Below are positions 1-7,318 of a stretch of DNA of 33,334 nucleotides, one piece after another. This DNA comes from Kordiimonadaceae bacterium. Lineage in GTDB: Bacteria; Pseudomonadota; Alphaproteobacteria; Sphingomonadales; Kordiimonadaceae. The notes under the pieces are model-generated. The model had not been told where the DNA came from. It ran no database searches and was given only the letters and a program-made list of their open reading frames with translations. The first letter of the stretch is position 1. Each line of letters starts with the position of its first letter. A program made the translations under genes and the position numbers. The DNA is taken from assembly GCA_016765035.1 (NCBI GenBank), contig JAESQS010000110.1:1-33334 (forward strand). The letters are read 5' to 3'.

Positions 1-360
1 CTCGCCGAAGTCTATCCCCACCACGCGACAGCCCCACTCCCGCGCCAGCAGAAGCGCCGAAGTGCCACGGCCACACCCAATGTCCAGCACCCGCCGTTCC
101 AACTGTTTAGGCAAGTATTTTTCTACGGTGGTATAGCGCCGTGAAAACTCCAACTGTTTCCATTCGGCATCCTCAGCGCTTGCAGCAAGGTACTCTTTCT
201 TTTCAGACTGATAAAATTCTTGCTCGTAAAACTGCTTAAGATGCTCTTGGCTAGGTAAGGGCACAACATGCTTGTAGCCGCACTCAGTGCAGTCAATCAC
301 TTTACCGCCTTCATACGCGCTTAGAACCACTCCTGAATGTTCGCCTTTCACCGCAGACAT
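1..360 (-). CDS. Class I SAM-dependent methyltransferase, 3' end outside the window
   Basis: This frame is not in the ORF track. It reads minus from an ATG at 360 and stays open to the window edge (120 codons). The N-terminal third has a CTECGYKH motif, which resembles a small zinc-binding knuckle. It then reaches LDIGCGRGTSALLLA, the glycine-rich motif I of SAM methyltransferases, followed by GIDFGE, the acidic motif II end of strand 2. The start lies two bases after the stop of the fused sugar-nucleotide gene, so it is the fourth gene of the glycosylation operon. Modification of the nonulosonic acid or of a glycan is an inference from this position. The substrate cannot be read from the sequence, and the C-terminal half is missing only because the window ends. 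Confidence 0.85.
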   Translation of the reverse strand, partial: MSAVKGEHSGVVLSAYEGGKVIDCTECGYKHVVPLPSQEHLKQFYEQEFYQSEKKEYLAASAEDAEWKQLEFSRRYTTVEKYLPKQLERRVLDIGCGRGTSALLLAREWGCRVVGIDFGE

Positions 361-362
361 GC

Positions 363-2129
363 TTATCCTACCTTTTTGATCGGGGCTGTATTTTCCATAA
401 GAGCTGCAACTTTGCGAGCAAAATGTTCCGGCCCTTGTTGTAATTTTTCTGATATATTTTCCGTGCTGGCATTTTCAACACCTTGCGACACCATCTCCAC
501 CAATTTACCAACAGCTTCATCAAGGCCAGAGGCAACAATATTGGGGAATTCTTTTTGCAAAATCGCCCATTCTGTAGGACTTGCAGCCCCAACGGGATCA
601 AACACAATTGTCGGCACGCCTGCCCTCATGCATTCAAAAAACGAGACACCAAACACGCAAAGAACCACATCATACTTACCAAATAGATGCGGTAAATTTG
701 CAGGGGCTTCTAACAGCGTAAAGTCTCGACCCTCTTCTGCATCAGGCACATTTGGTGCTGCGGCATACGGCCCTTGTACCCAGTCGATACTTATATCATC
801 TGGCAGTATGCGGCTTAAGTGCGCTGGCAAATGCTCTCCCAGCCCAGTCACATCGCTACCGCCTGTTAAAACCAGCAGTTTTTTAGAGGTGCCCCCTTGG
901 CCCCTTTGCCATAAAGGCGCGTCCCGCAGCAAAAAACAGTCCCAGCCATAATGAATATTGGCGTGAGCGGCTGCTTTTTCGCTGAGGTAAAAAGACGGCA
1001 CCCATGCCATATCTGCCACAGGCAAATGAATTTCCGGCAGATCAACCCCAATCAGCACACTGTTTGATACCTCTAGTTTCTGCCGTTCTGTCAGAAAACT
1101 ACCAGGGTCTTTCAAGTCCACAATATGGAGGGGATTATCTTTTAAAACCGTGGCTACTGCCGCGCTTGAAAAATCATCCACCCATATATGAGGGACCAGA
1201 GAAAGCTCTGGCTCTTCAATCTGTTGCCCTTTAATGACAACTGTCATTTTGGCCCCCATAAAATCCTGCATTGCGGCGGTAACAGCCAACATGCGCATCA
1301 AATGCCCCAATCCCACATCAGCGCCAGATTCTGTAATAATTACAGCTTTTAAAGGGGTGTCATTCAGACCTTTTTGATACACATGCCGATTGATATTTCT
1401 GAGAGCCGGTTCTGCACACAGCCGCGCAATGACATGCTTGAGGTCTACAATGCTGTCTGGCGCATTGTCAGCATACCAATCTGCGTAAACTTTATTCATA
1501 AAGCGATAATCGCTGGGCGTGTCTACGGAAATGCGGTGCTCAAGGCGGCTGAAGGCAACAGGCTCTTTCACATACGCGATGCCCTTTGGCGTTACCTTGC
1601 CCAACCTATGGTACACAGCGCCCACATGTTCACGCTCAAAAGGTTCCTGTGCCGCAGTAACCATTTGGTTCCAAAAGCTGCGGCGGTAAATATCAAACCC
1701 TTCGTGGATATTCTTTTGCCCTGCCCTGCCGTTTTCCAACAGCACGCTTTCTATCTCGGGCTTATCCACCATTTCCGCTAGCATTCGAGCTATTGTTTCT
1801 GGCTCAACAAGCGGGCAATCACCACAGACATACACTAGAATGTCTGCGTTAAAATGGCCAACAGCCGCGTCCACGCGCCCGACAACATCGTCAATCCCCC
1901 CCCCGAAGGAAAAGGTGGTGCGGCCAGTTTTTTCAGCCCAGTCACGGAGCGGTGCATTATAAGCATCATCAGTAGTGGCCAGAACAATTTCGGAAAGTGC
2001 CTCTATTTTAGAAAGCCGCTGCCAAAGCCGCTCAATCAGGGGCGTGCCAGCGAGCGGCAGCAAATGCTTGCCCGGCAAGCGGGAGGAATTCAGGCGTGCA
2101 CCAACAATTGCGACTATTTTTTCGCCCAT
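363..2129 (-). CDS. Fused SpsF-type cytidylyltransferase and PseG-like hydrolase/glycosyltransferase
   Basis: The 588-aa protein has two halves. Residues 2-245 are an SpsF/NeuA-like nucleotidyltransferase with a GARLNSSRLPGKHLLPLAG nucleotide-binding start and a CGDCPLVEP motif. From about residue 260 it continues as a PseG-type GT-B fold protein with GLGHLMR, a GGSD turn and FFECMRAGVPTIVFDP. PseG removes UDP from the pseudaminic acid precursor, and SpsF/PseF-type enzymes make CMP-activated sugars, so one chain may carry a pre-synthase and a post-synthase step. I moved the start from 2183 to the ATG at 2129. That ATG has a GAGGG ribosome site and begins directly with the conserved strand. 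It overlaps the upstream neuB stop by 16 bases, which suggests translational coupling. The exact nonulosonic acid is not determined. Confidence 0.85.
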   Translation of the reverse strand: MGEKIVAIVGARLNSSRLPGKHLLPLAGTPLIERLWQRLSKIEALSEIVLATTDDAYNAPLRDWAEKTGRTTFSFGGGIDDVVGRVDAAVGHFNADILVYVCGDCPLVEPETIARMLAEMVDKPEIESVLLENGRAGQKNIHEGFDIYRRSFWNQMVTAAQEPFEREHVGAVYHRLGKVTPKGIAYVKEPVAFSRLEHRISVDTPSDYRFMNKVYADWYADNAPDSIVDLKHVIARLCAEPALRNINRHVYQKGLNDTPLKAVIITESGADVGLGHLMRMLAVTAAMQDFMGAKMTVVIKGQQIEEPELSLVPHIWVDDFSSAAVATVLKDNPLHIVDLKDPGSFLTERQKLEVSNSVLIGVDLPEIHLPVADMAWVPSFYLSEKAAAHANIHYGWDCFLLRDAPLWQRGQGGTSKKLLVLTGGSDVTGLGEHLPAHLSRILPDDISIDWVQGPYAAAPNVPDAEEGRDFTLLEAPANLPHLFGKYDVVLCVFGVSFFECMRAGVPTIVFDPVGAASPTEWAILQKEFPNIVASGLDEAVGKLVEMVSQGVENASTENISEKLQQGPEHFARKVAALMENTAPIKKVG

Positions 2130-3016
2130 TGCGCCCTCACTTCTACAGTGGGGCGCAGGCCATCTGATGGGTCTGCGCGCCAAGGCCTATCATCAATTTC
2201 AGCCGCAGTCGGGGTTTTAACACCGTCGCCGTCAGCCTCAACACCCGGTACTTTTGCCGTAGATTTTAGCCCCTCAACACCTGCTGCACATGCAGCAATA
2301 ACAGGGGCTATTTCATCCGGTAGCCAGCAATGCCCGGCTGCATATTCTGCGCCTTGTTCATCCATGTCCAAGTGAAACTCTACGGTATTTGCGGCCCAGC
2401 GGCCCACAGCACGCCTCACTACTTCCGAGTTTCTGGAATGATCTGACCAGCCGGTGGTGCAACGGGTTGCAGCGCGGATAGTTTCAATAGCTGCTAAATT
2501 ACAATGGGCTGGTAAAACGGGATAGCCCGAAACACAGTGTAATAGTTCAAGGTCTGTTCCGCCAGCATCGTAGAACACCTTAGCCGCGTGCTCTATCTCC
2601 GGCAATGTTGCCATCCCTGTCGACAAAATAAGCCGTTTGCCGGTTTTTGCACAGGCCTCAATCAACCCGTCCCACGGCAGTTCATAAGAGGCAATTTTGT
2701 AAAAATCTACGTGGTCATATAAGTGTTCCACCGCGGCCATATAAAAGGGGGTGCAGCAGAATTGAATTCCGTTATCCTTGGATGCAGCGGCAAGCTCAGG
2801 TAAAAACTCAAGCGGCAATTCCCACTCGCGTCTGCTGCGGTGTTCTTCACTGCGCACCAGTATTTCAGGGGCAAATAATTCATCAACACGAAAAAGCTGA
2901 AATTTAACTGCGTCACAGCCAATCTCAGCTGCCTTTTTTATAAAGGCAATACAGCGTCCAAGATCTCCGGCATGGTTGCTTGATACTTCCGCTATGAAGA
3001 AAGGAGTGTCAGCCAT
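2114..3016 (-). CDS. neuB: NeuB/SpsE-type nonulosonic acid synthase without SAF domain
   Basis: This synthase family condenses phosphoenolpyruvate with a hexosamine to give sialic, legionaminic or pseudaminic acid. Visible motifs are FIAEVSSNHAGDLG at the start, DAVKFQLF, CCTPF, DFYKIASYELPW, LSTGMATLPEIE, LLHCVSGYP and GWSDHS. The protein has 300 residues, against about 340-350 for typical NeuB. It ends with a WRADPSDGLRP tail instead of the usual C-terminal antifreeze-like SAF domain. The segment that usually reads E-K-H-F-T is VEFHLDMD here. The ATG at 3016 overlaps the flmG-like stop as TGATG; the ORF track's extra first codon is a TTG and is not needed. It is the second gene of the minus-strand operon. 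Confidence 0.88.
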   Translation of the reverse strand: MADTPFFIAEVSSNHAGDLGRCIAFIKKAAEIGCDAVKFQLFRVDELFAPEILVRSEEHRSRREWELPLEFLPELAAASKDNGIQFCCTPFYMAAVEHLYDHVDFYKIASYELPWDGLIEACAKTGKRLILSTGMATLPEIEHAAKVFYDAGGTDLELLHCVSGYPVLPAHCNLAAIETIRAATRCTTGWSDHSRNSEVVRRAVGRWAANTVEFHLDMDEQGAEYAAGHCWLPDEIAPVIAACAAGVEGLKSTAKVPGVEADGDGVKTPTAAEIDDRPWRADPSDGLRPTVEVRAQWAKK

Positions 3017-4818
3017 CAAATCGACAATTGCTTTTCAAGGTTTGTAGCAACACGGGCCATAATGTCAGGCCATTCTATCTTGGTACCCCCGTCAACATAT
3101 GTCGCATTTTTGGCAAATTGGATAGTGGATTTATCGCCAAAACACCACCATGGCTTAACCGATGACATTAATATAGTTGGTCTACCAGTAGACAGTGCAA
3201 ACATACCTGGTGCCGAGCAAGAAGAAACCACGACAGCACAGTTAGCCATCATGGCAACGTTGGCCTCTATGTCCTGCATGAGGTCAACGCCCTCAATATC
3301 ATGCACTGTAACACCGTATTTTTCTTTAATAGCTGCCAGTTCCGACGTGCAGTCCCCATACTGTAAATTGATGAAATCTACTTTATCTGCAAAGGCCATT
3401 AATGGCCCCAGTTCGTCGATAGTGGCATACATGCCCAAGCGCTCCCCGGTAACAACACCGCTGCGCCACGCAAGACCAACTTTTGGTTTATTACTGATAG
3501 CAGAGAAGGTTTTTGCAAAATGTGCCTGCCGTTCAGGGTCCGCTTGTAAAAACCCATCGGGGTGATATTGAATTTTCTCTGCTGATGTCCATTCAAACTT
3601 AGGGGCACTTCCTACTGTGATTGCAAAATCAACAGACAGCCGTCCATCATTGATGGCATTCTCAACATTTGGGAAAGTTCTATACCGGTAGCCTTGAAGT
3701 ATTCTATCTGCACAAAAATCAACAAAGGCATTTGGAAAGCGCCTTTTGTACAGAGATTCCAGCCTATGCTGGCAACCAATAACCAGCTTATCTGCCCTGT
3801 CGTATAAATAAGGCAAGTAATTACCAAACATCACTTCGTCGCCAATACCCTGCTCTGCTGTGACAAAAAGCGTTTTCCCGGCAAGGTCTTCGCCGTTCCA
3901 AACAGGCAGCCCGTGGGTATAGACCTGCGTCTGAGAAATTTTTCGGCGACTACTAAGCCGAAATTCATAAGCTTTCCACGCCAGATCCATTTTGCCCTGA
4001 AGGAAATATATGACGGCGGCCCCAATCTGCGGCTCAGGGCTGTTTGGCTCAACCTTACTGGATTTGAGTATCAGCTCCAATGCTCTGTCATGTTGGTTGC
4101 GACGCGTGAAGGACATGGCATAATTACTAGTGGTTTTATAATTTTCAGGGTCCAACCGCAGGGATTCTTCAAAAAACACATCTGCGGCATCAACGCCGTC
4201 CCGCTCGCGCACCTGTGTTGCAAGCACATTCCATAATTCAGGGTCGTCAGGAAACATAGGCAAGATGTTTTGCAGCATATCAATGCTTTCATCCAGCATT
4301 TTTGCGCCAGTATAGGCTGTGGCCAAATTAACATAATAATTTGACTTGGTCGGTGCCATTGTCACTAAAATCAAGCCAACTTTCACGGCTATTTCAAACA
4401 TGCCCATATCAAGGGCCAGCGACAGCATAATAGAGCAAATTTCTTCGTTCGGCTCGTGAAACCGTAGGGCACGTTCCAGCACTGACACCGCATACTCACG
4501 CACACCCAAGCATGAAAGCCCGTGCGCAATAAGCGTTAAAAGCGATATATCATTGGGCATAGCCTCCCACGCTGCAATTAAATTGGGGACGGCTTTTTCC
4601 CAATCGCCCTGCTCTGCATAGCGGCTTCCCTTTTTTAGAAGCTTTTGAAGTTCCTGATCGGTCAGGCTGGAAGCATCTTCCCCCATTTCCTCTGCGGAGG
4701 GACGCACCAAGCTGCGGCTGTCCATCGATAGATCCGTTACAAGGGGCTGCTGCTGATATTTAGGCCCAATAACACCTAAGCCATCCGCCGCTTTTTGCTG
4801 GTCCTTTTCATCAGTCAT
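3016..4818 (-). CDS. flmG: FlmG-like flagellin glycosyltransferase (TPR plus GT domain)
   Basis: The 600-aa protein starts with a low-complexity leader. Tetratricopeptide repeats span about residues 60-290 (for example FEESLRLDPENYKTTSNYAM). From about 305 a GT-B-like domain begins with PVWNGEDLAGKTLFV, EQGIGDEVMFGNYLP and GLAWRSG. This layout and length match FlmG of Caulobacter, where the TPR part binds flagellin and the C-terminal part transfers the pseudaminic acid-type sugar. The position supports this: the gene is divergent from flbT-flaF-flagellins and leads the operon with the NeuB-type synthase. The link to flagellin is from family knowledge plus location. Other TPR/GT proteins share this layout, so a different acceptor is possible. 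No strong ribosome site precedes the ATG. Confidence 0.8.
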   Translation of the reverse strand: MTDEKDQQKAADGLGVIGPKYQQQPLVTDLSMDSRSLVRPSAEEMGEDASSLTDQELQKLLKKGSRYAEQGDWEKAVPNLIAAWEAMPNDISLLTLIAHGLSCLGVREYAVSVLERALRFHEPNEEICSIMLSLALDMGMFEIAVKVGLILVTMAPTKSNYYVNLATAYTGAKMLDESIDMLQNILPMFPDDPELWNVLATQVRERDGVDAADVFFEESLRLDPENYKTTSNYAMSFTRRNQHDRALELILKSSKVEPNSPEPQIGAAVIYFLQGKMDLAWKAYEFRLSSRRKISQTQVYTHGLPVWNGEDLAGKTLFVTAEQGIGDEVMFGNYLPYLYDRADKLVIGCQHRLESLYKRRFPNAFVDFCADRILQGYRYRTFPNVENAINDGRLSVDFAITVGSAPKFEWTSAEKIQYHPDGFLQADPERQAHFAKTFSAISNKPKVGLAWRSGVVTGERLGMYATIDELGPLMAFADKVDFINLQYGDCTSELAAIKEKYGVTVHDIEGVDLMQDIEANVAMMANCAVVVSSCSAPGMFALSTGRPTILMSSVKPWWCFGDKSTIQFAKNATYVDGGTKIEWPDIMARVATNLEKQLSI

Positions 4819-5023
4819 GTAACCGGTCCATGTATTTTCTCACTACTCATAATTACCTGTGGGCACTTAATTAATAGACACAGCAAAACTAATGCCAAGA
4901 AAAAGTGCTAGCCCTACCTTTTATGATATCCTTATAGTATAATGAGTTAAATGGAAATTTGCCCATGCTGGTTACCATTTATTATTATATAAGTGATACT
5001 CATTAAGAAACGGGGAGAAGGTT

Positions 5024-5413
5024 ATGGCTCTTAAACTATCTTTAAAACCAGATGAAAAGCTGGTCATAAATGGCGCGGTAATTGCAAATGGTGATAGAAG
5101 GTCGACTTTAATCATCCATAATAAGGCGTCGATCTTAAGAGAAAAAGACATAATGCAGGAAGAGGAAATTAACAGTCCTGCCGCGCGGATCTACTTTCCC
5201 ATTATGCTTATGTATATGGATGGTAAAGCCACGAACAAATATTATGACGAGTTTGTCTTGCGCATGACAGAATTCATGAGTGCGATTAGCACGCCAGAAG
5301 CAATTGAAAACTGCGTTAGGATAAGCCGTGATGTGATGGACCAAAACTATTATAAAGCCTTGAATAACTGCAAAAAACTTATGGTTTTTGAAAAAAGCAG
5401 GATGGGTGGCTAA
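5024..5413 (+). CDS. flbT: FlbT, post-transcriptional flagellin regulator
   Basis: The 129-aa protein matches the FlbT family over its whole length: a small beta-rich start (MALKLSLKPDEKLVINGAVI), then a helical part with YFPIMLMYMDG and YYDEFVLRM. In Caulobacter, FlbT binds the 5' leader of flagellin mRNA and shortens its life when the hook is not finished. A GGGGAGAAGG ribosome site sits just upstream of the ATG. flaF follows 78 bases later, separated by a repeat-rich hairpin segment, and three flagellin genes come next. The gene is divergent from the FlmG-like glycosylation operon across a 205-bp AT-rich gap in which I could not assign a sure promoter. Confidence 0.95.
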   Translation: MALKLSLKPDEKLVINGAVIANGDRRSTLIIHNKASILREKDIMQEEEINSPAARIYFPIMLMYMDGKATNKYYDEFVLRMTEFMSAISTPEAIENCVRISRDVMDQNYYKALNNCKKLMVFEKSRMGG

Positions 5414-5420
5414 GCACCAA

Positions 5421-5455
5421 GGGCAATATTGGTCCAATATTGGCCCAATATTAAC
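5421..5455 (+). repeat. Three tandem 11-bp repeats forming a hairpin between flbT and flaF
   Basis: The unit CAATATTGGYC occurs at 5424, 5435 and, truncated, at 5446. Each full unit overlaps the 10-bp palindrome CCAATATTGG. The RNA can fold as GGGC-AATATT paired with AATATT-GGCCC with one bulged G. It lies directly after the flbT stop, in the leader of flaF. It could be a protein operator, an RNA processing site or an intercistronic stabiliser; the sequence does not decide. Confidence 0.7.
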
Positions 5456-5491
5456 TACGAGTAAAATTGCGTAACTAGACCGGAAACAGGA

Positions 5492-5908
5492 ATGTCGTAT
5501 CAAGCATACCAAAAAGCACAAACATCTGCAGAAAGTCCGAGCCAAGTAGAATATAGACTATTTGCACAAGTTACCAATACCTTGATGCGTATCAAGGAAC
5601 GCGGCATACGCGACAATGACATGGTTAAGGCCTTGGATTGGAACCGGCGCATGTGGTCTGTTTTTTCCTCTGATTGCGGGGCAGAAGGCAATGCATTGCC
5701 TGACCAATTGAGAGCCAGCATCATCTCTCTTTCCATATGGGTATCCAAGCATTCCTCAGCTGTTATGCGCGGCACAGAAGATATTGGCGACCTGATTAGT
5801 ATCAACCGAACCATCATGGAAGGCCTCGCTGCACAGCACAAGTTGCAGCAGGAAGCTTCTGAAAATGATAAAAATACACCATCAAAACCAATAGACTCCA
5901 TTCTTTAG
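5492..5908 (+). CDS. flaF: FlaF, flagellar biosynthesis regulator
   Basis: The 138-aa helical protein fits the FlaF family: MSYQAYQKAQTSAESPSQVEY at the start, then KALDWNRRMWSVFSSDC and LPDQLRASIISLSIWVSKHS. In alphaproteobacteria FlaF works with FlbT and is needed for flagellin synthesis and secretion, in Caulobacter as a flagellin-directed partner. The GGAAACAGGA stretch before the ATG can serve as ribosome site. The C-terminal 20 residues are polar and less conserved. It probably shares a transcript with flbT, and an inverted repeat follows the stop. Confidence 0.93.
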   Translation: MSYQAYQKAQTSAESPSQVEYRLFAQVTNTLMRIKERGIRDNDMVKALDWNRRMWSVFSSDCGAEGNALPDQLRASIISLSIWVSKHSSAVMRGTEDIGDLISINRTIMEGLAAQHKLQQEASENDKNTPSKPIDSIL

Positions 5909-5983
5909 GCATTTATTGCCGGGTCATGGTCGGCATAATTTTCCCCTCTCGATGAAAAATCCCCGAATCCGGCAATAAGTGCC
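5908..5983. repeat. 15-bp near-perfect inverted repeat flanking a 46-bp segment after flaF
   Basis: GGCATTTATTGCCGG at 5908-5922 is inverted as CCGGCAATAAGTGCC at 5969-5983, with one mismatch. The left arm overlaps the last base of the flaF stop codon. There is no U tract after the right arm, so this is a weak terminator candidate at best. It may instead be a degenerate mobile repeat or a binding site. Confidence 0.55.
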
Positions 5984-6073
5984 GAGTCGAAGTCAAGCCA
6001 AAAAATGGCTCACTGTTATTTATTATCCTTATATAACAGCACCTTAATAATATTTTTAATGATATCCCAAAAC

Positions 6074-6088
6074 TGGCACAGTCTCTGC
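6074..6088 (+). promoter_or_regulatory. Sigma-54 promoter of flagellin gene 1
   Basis: TGGCAC at 6074 and CTGC at 6085 are separated by five bases. This keeps the -24 GG and -12 GC of the RpoN consensus, with C for T at the first -12 position. It lies 73 bases before the flagellin ATG, matching the layout of the other two flagellin genes. Confidence 0.8.
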
Positions 6089-6120
6089 GTGAGTCTCTGC
6101 GGAAGCAAAATGCATCCATT

Positions 6121-6154
6121 GAGCAAAAGGCTCTAACAACTCTCAGAATGGAGA
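6121..6154 (+). promoter_or_regulatory. Flagellin 1 leader: two mini-hairpins, the second covering the ribosome site
   Basis: GAGC (6121) pairs with GCTC (6130) around AAAAG. TCTC (6141) pairs with GAGA (6151) around AGAATG, so the GGAGA ribosome site at 6150-6154 is buried. Flagellins 2 and 3 have the same arrangement. FlbT action on this leader is inferred from Caulobacter. Confidence 0.6.
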
Positions 6155-6160
6155 TCCATC

Positions 6161-6988
6161 ATGGCGTTCTCAGTAAACACCAATGCAGGTGCGTTTGCAG
6201 CCCTGCAAAATCTAAACAAAACAACTGCATCCCTCAATACAATCCAGACACAAATCAATACTGGCCTCAAAGTTGGGTCCGCTAAAGATGATGCTGCGAC
6301 TTTTGCTATTGCGCAAAAACTTCGCGGTGATGTTGCTGGCCTAAATGCAGTAAAATCCTCTCTAGACAGAGCCTCTTCCACACTTGACGTTGCGATTGCA
6401 GCGGGTGAAGCTGTTTCTGACCTACTCATCGAACTAAAAGAAAAAGCAGTTGCTGCAAAAGATTCAGGTCTTGATTCAGCAAGCCGGACTTCCCTGAACG
6501 ATGACTTCAAACAGTTGCGTGACCAAATCACGTCAATTGTAGACAATGCTGCCTTTAACGGTACAAATGCCGTTAAAAATAGTGGCTCGGCTATTATTGC
6601 AATCACCAATGACAGTGGCGGCAACACCATCACTGTAGCAGCCCAAGATCTGTCTTTGGCAGGTTCAACGGTTTCGTTGACAGCAGGTAGCTCTATTTCT
6701 ACCCAAGCGATTGCATCTACAGCCGTACAAAACCTAGATTCTTCAATTTCTAATGTTAATACGTCCCTTTCTGCACTGGGTTCAGGTGCCAAACGCCTAG
6801 AACTGCAGCGTAGCTTTGTGGACAAATTGTCAGATTCAATTGAAGTAGGTATCGGTAACCTAGTTGACGCCGACCTTGCCAGAACAAGTGCTAGCTTGCA
6901 GTCATTGCAAGTTAAACAGCAGCTTGGTCTTCAGGCACTGTCGATCGCCAATCAGGCACCAGGAACGGTACTTTCACTATTCCGGTAA
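6161..6988 (+). CDS. Flagellin paralogue 1
   Basis: The 275-aa filament subunit consists of the conserved D0/D1 helices at both ends (MAFSVNTNAGAFAALQNLNK; QVKQQLGLQALSIANQAP) joined by a short beta-rich middle, as in other short alphaproteobacterial flagellins. The variable outer domains are absent. The middle is rich in Ser and Thr (LAGSTVSLTAGSSISTQ), which would suit O-glycosylation by the FlmG-like enzyme nearby. The ATG at 6161 has GGAGA six bases upstream. The gene has its own sigma-54 promoter and a strong rho-independent terminator, so it is a single-gene unit. It is closest to flagellin 3, with long stretches of identical DNA, and more distant from flagellin 2. Confidence 0.97.
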   Translation: MAFSVNTNAGAFAALQNLNKTTASLNTIQTQINTGLKVGSAKDDAATFAIAQKLRGDVAGLNAVKSSLDRASSTLDVAIAAGEAVSDLLIELKEKAVAAKDSGLDSASRTSLNDDFKQLRDQITSIVDNAAFNGTNAVKNSGSAIIAITNDSGGNTITVAAQDLSLAGSTVSLTAGSSISTQAIASTAVQNLDSSISNVNTSLSALGSGAKRLELQRSFVDKLSDSIEVGIGNLVDADLARTSASLQSLQVKQQLGLQALSIANQAPGTVLSLFR

Positions 6989-7013
6989 GTGGTCCTCAGT
7001 GATCACAACTTTT

Positions 7014-7039
7014 AAGGGCCCTTCGGGGCCCTTTTTTTT
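7014..7039 (+). terminator. Rho-independent terminator after flagellin 1
   Basis: AAGGGCCC, a TTCG tetraloop and GGGCCCTT form a compact stem followed by a run of T. It ends 51 bases after the flagellin stop. Confidence 0.93.
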
Positions 7040-7045
7040 GCCTTA

Positions 7046-7171
7046 GCTAGAGCGTATCCGTTCTAATTAGAGTCATAGTCGCCCACGCGCCTGCCCCAAT
7101 TATTTGGCCCGGCCACCCGCTCGATCATATCCAATTTAATTTGCATCACCGGCCCACGCCCCGCCCACAGT
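7046..7171. repeat. Degenerate copy of the dispersed intergenic repeat
   Basis: This fills most of the 319-base gene-free stretch between flagellins 1 and 2, between the terminator and the sigma-54 promoter. It begins with GCTAGAGCGTATCCGT, also found at 22481. It contains GATCATATCC, shared with the copy at 26980, and CACCGGCCCACGCCCC, shared with the palindrome arm at 32.4 kb. A GCCCACGC block occurs twice, near 7081 and 7152. It has no long palindrome and may be a worn-down or composite copy. Confidence 0.65.
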
Positions 7172-7248
7172 AGGTAATTTCTACCCATGCGATATTACCG
7201 TCCTTAGAAAAAACTATAAAAAATCATTTAATTTCAACATGTTACCAC

Positions 7249-7263
7249 TGGCACACCCCTTGC
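7249..7263 (+). promoter_or_regulatory. Sigma-54 promoter of flagellin gene 2
   Basis: TGGCAC, ACCCC and TTGC give a full match to the RpoN -24/-12 consensus. It is 56 bases before the flagellin 2 ATG and directly follows the repeat-derived stretch. Confidence 0.9.
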
Positions 7264-7268
7264 GAGTA

Positions 7269-7312
7269 TGAGCCCGAGAGCTAGAATGGCTCAAATTATT
7301 CTCAAAAGGAGA
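7269..7312 (+). promoter_or_regulatory. Flagellin 2 leader: two hairpins, the second covering the ribosome site
   Basis: TGAGCC (7269) pairs with GGCTCA (7288); an alternative GAGC/GCTC pairing lies inside it. TCTC (7300) pairs with GAGA (7309) around AAAAG and hides the AGGAGA ribosome site. The layout matches the leaders of flagellins 1 and 3. Confidence 0.6.
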
Positions 7313-7318
7313 CGACTA

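Noticed and set aside
337-951. Plus-strand 204-aa ORF opposite the fused sugar-nucleotide gene
   Set aside because: It is antisense to a well-supported enzyme, has no family motifs and no ribosome site.
6133-6825. Minus-strand 230-aa ORF across flagellin 1 (similar ones across flagellins 2 and 3)
   Set aside because: These are mirror frames of the Ala/Ser-rich flagellin codons; the repetition across paralogues follows from flagellin conservation.
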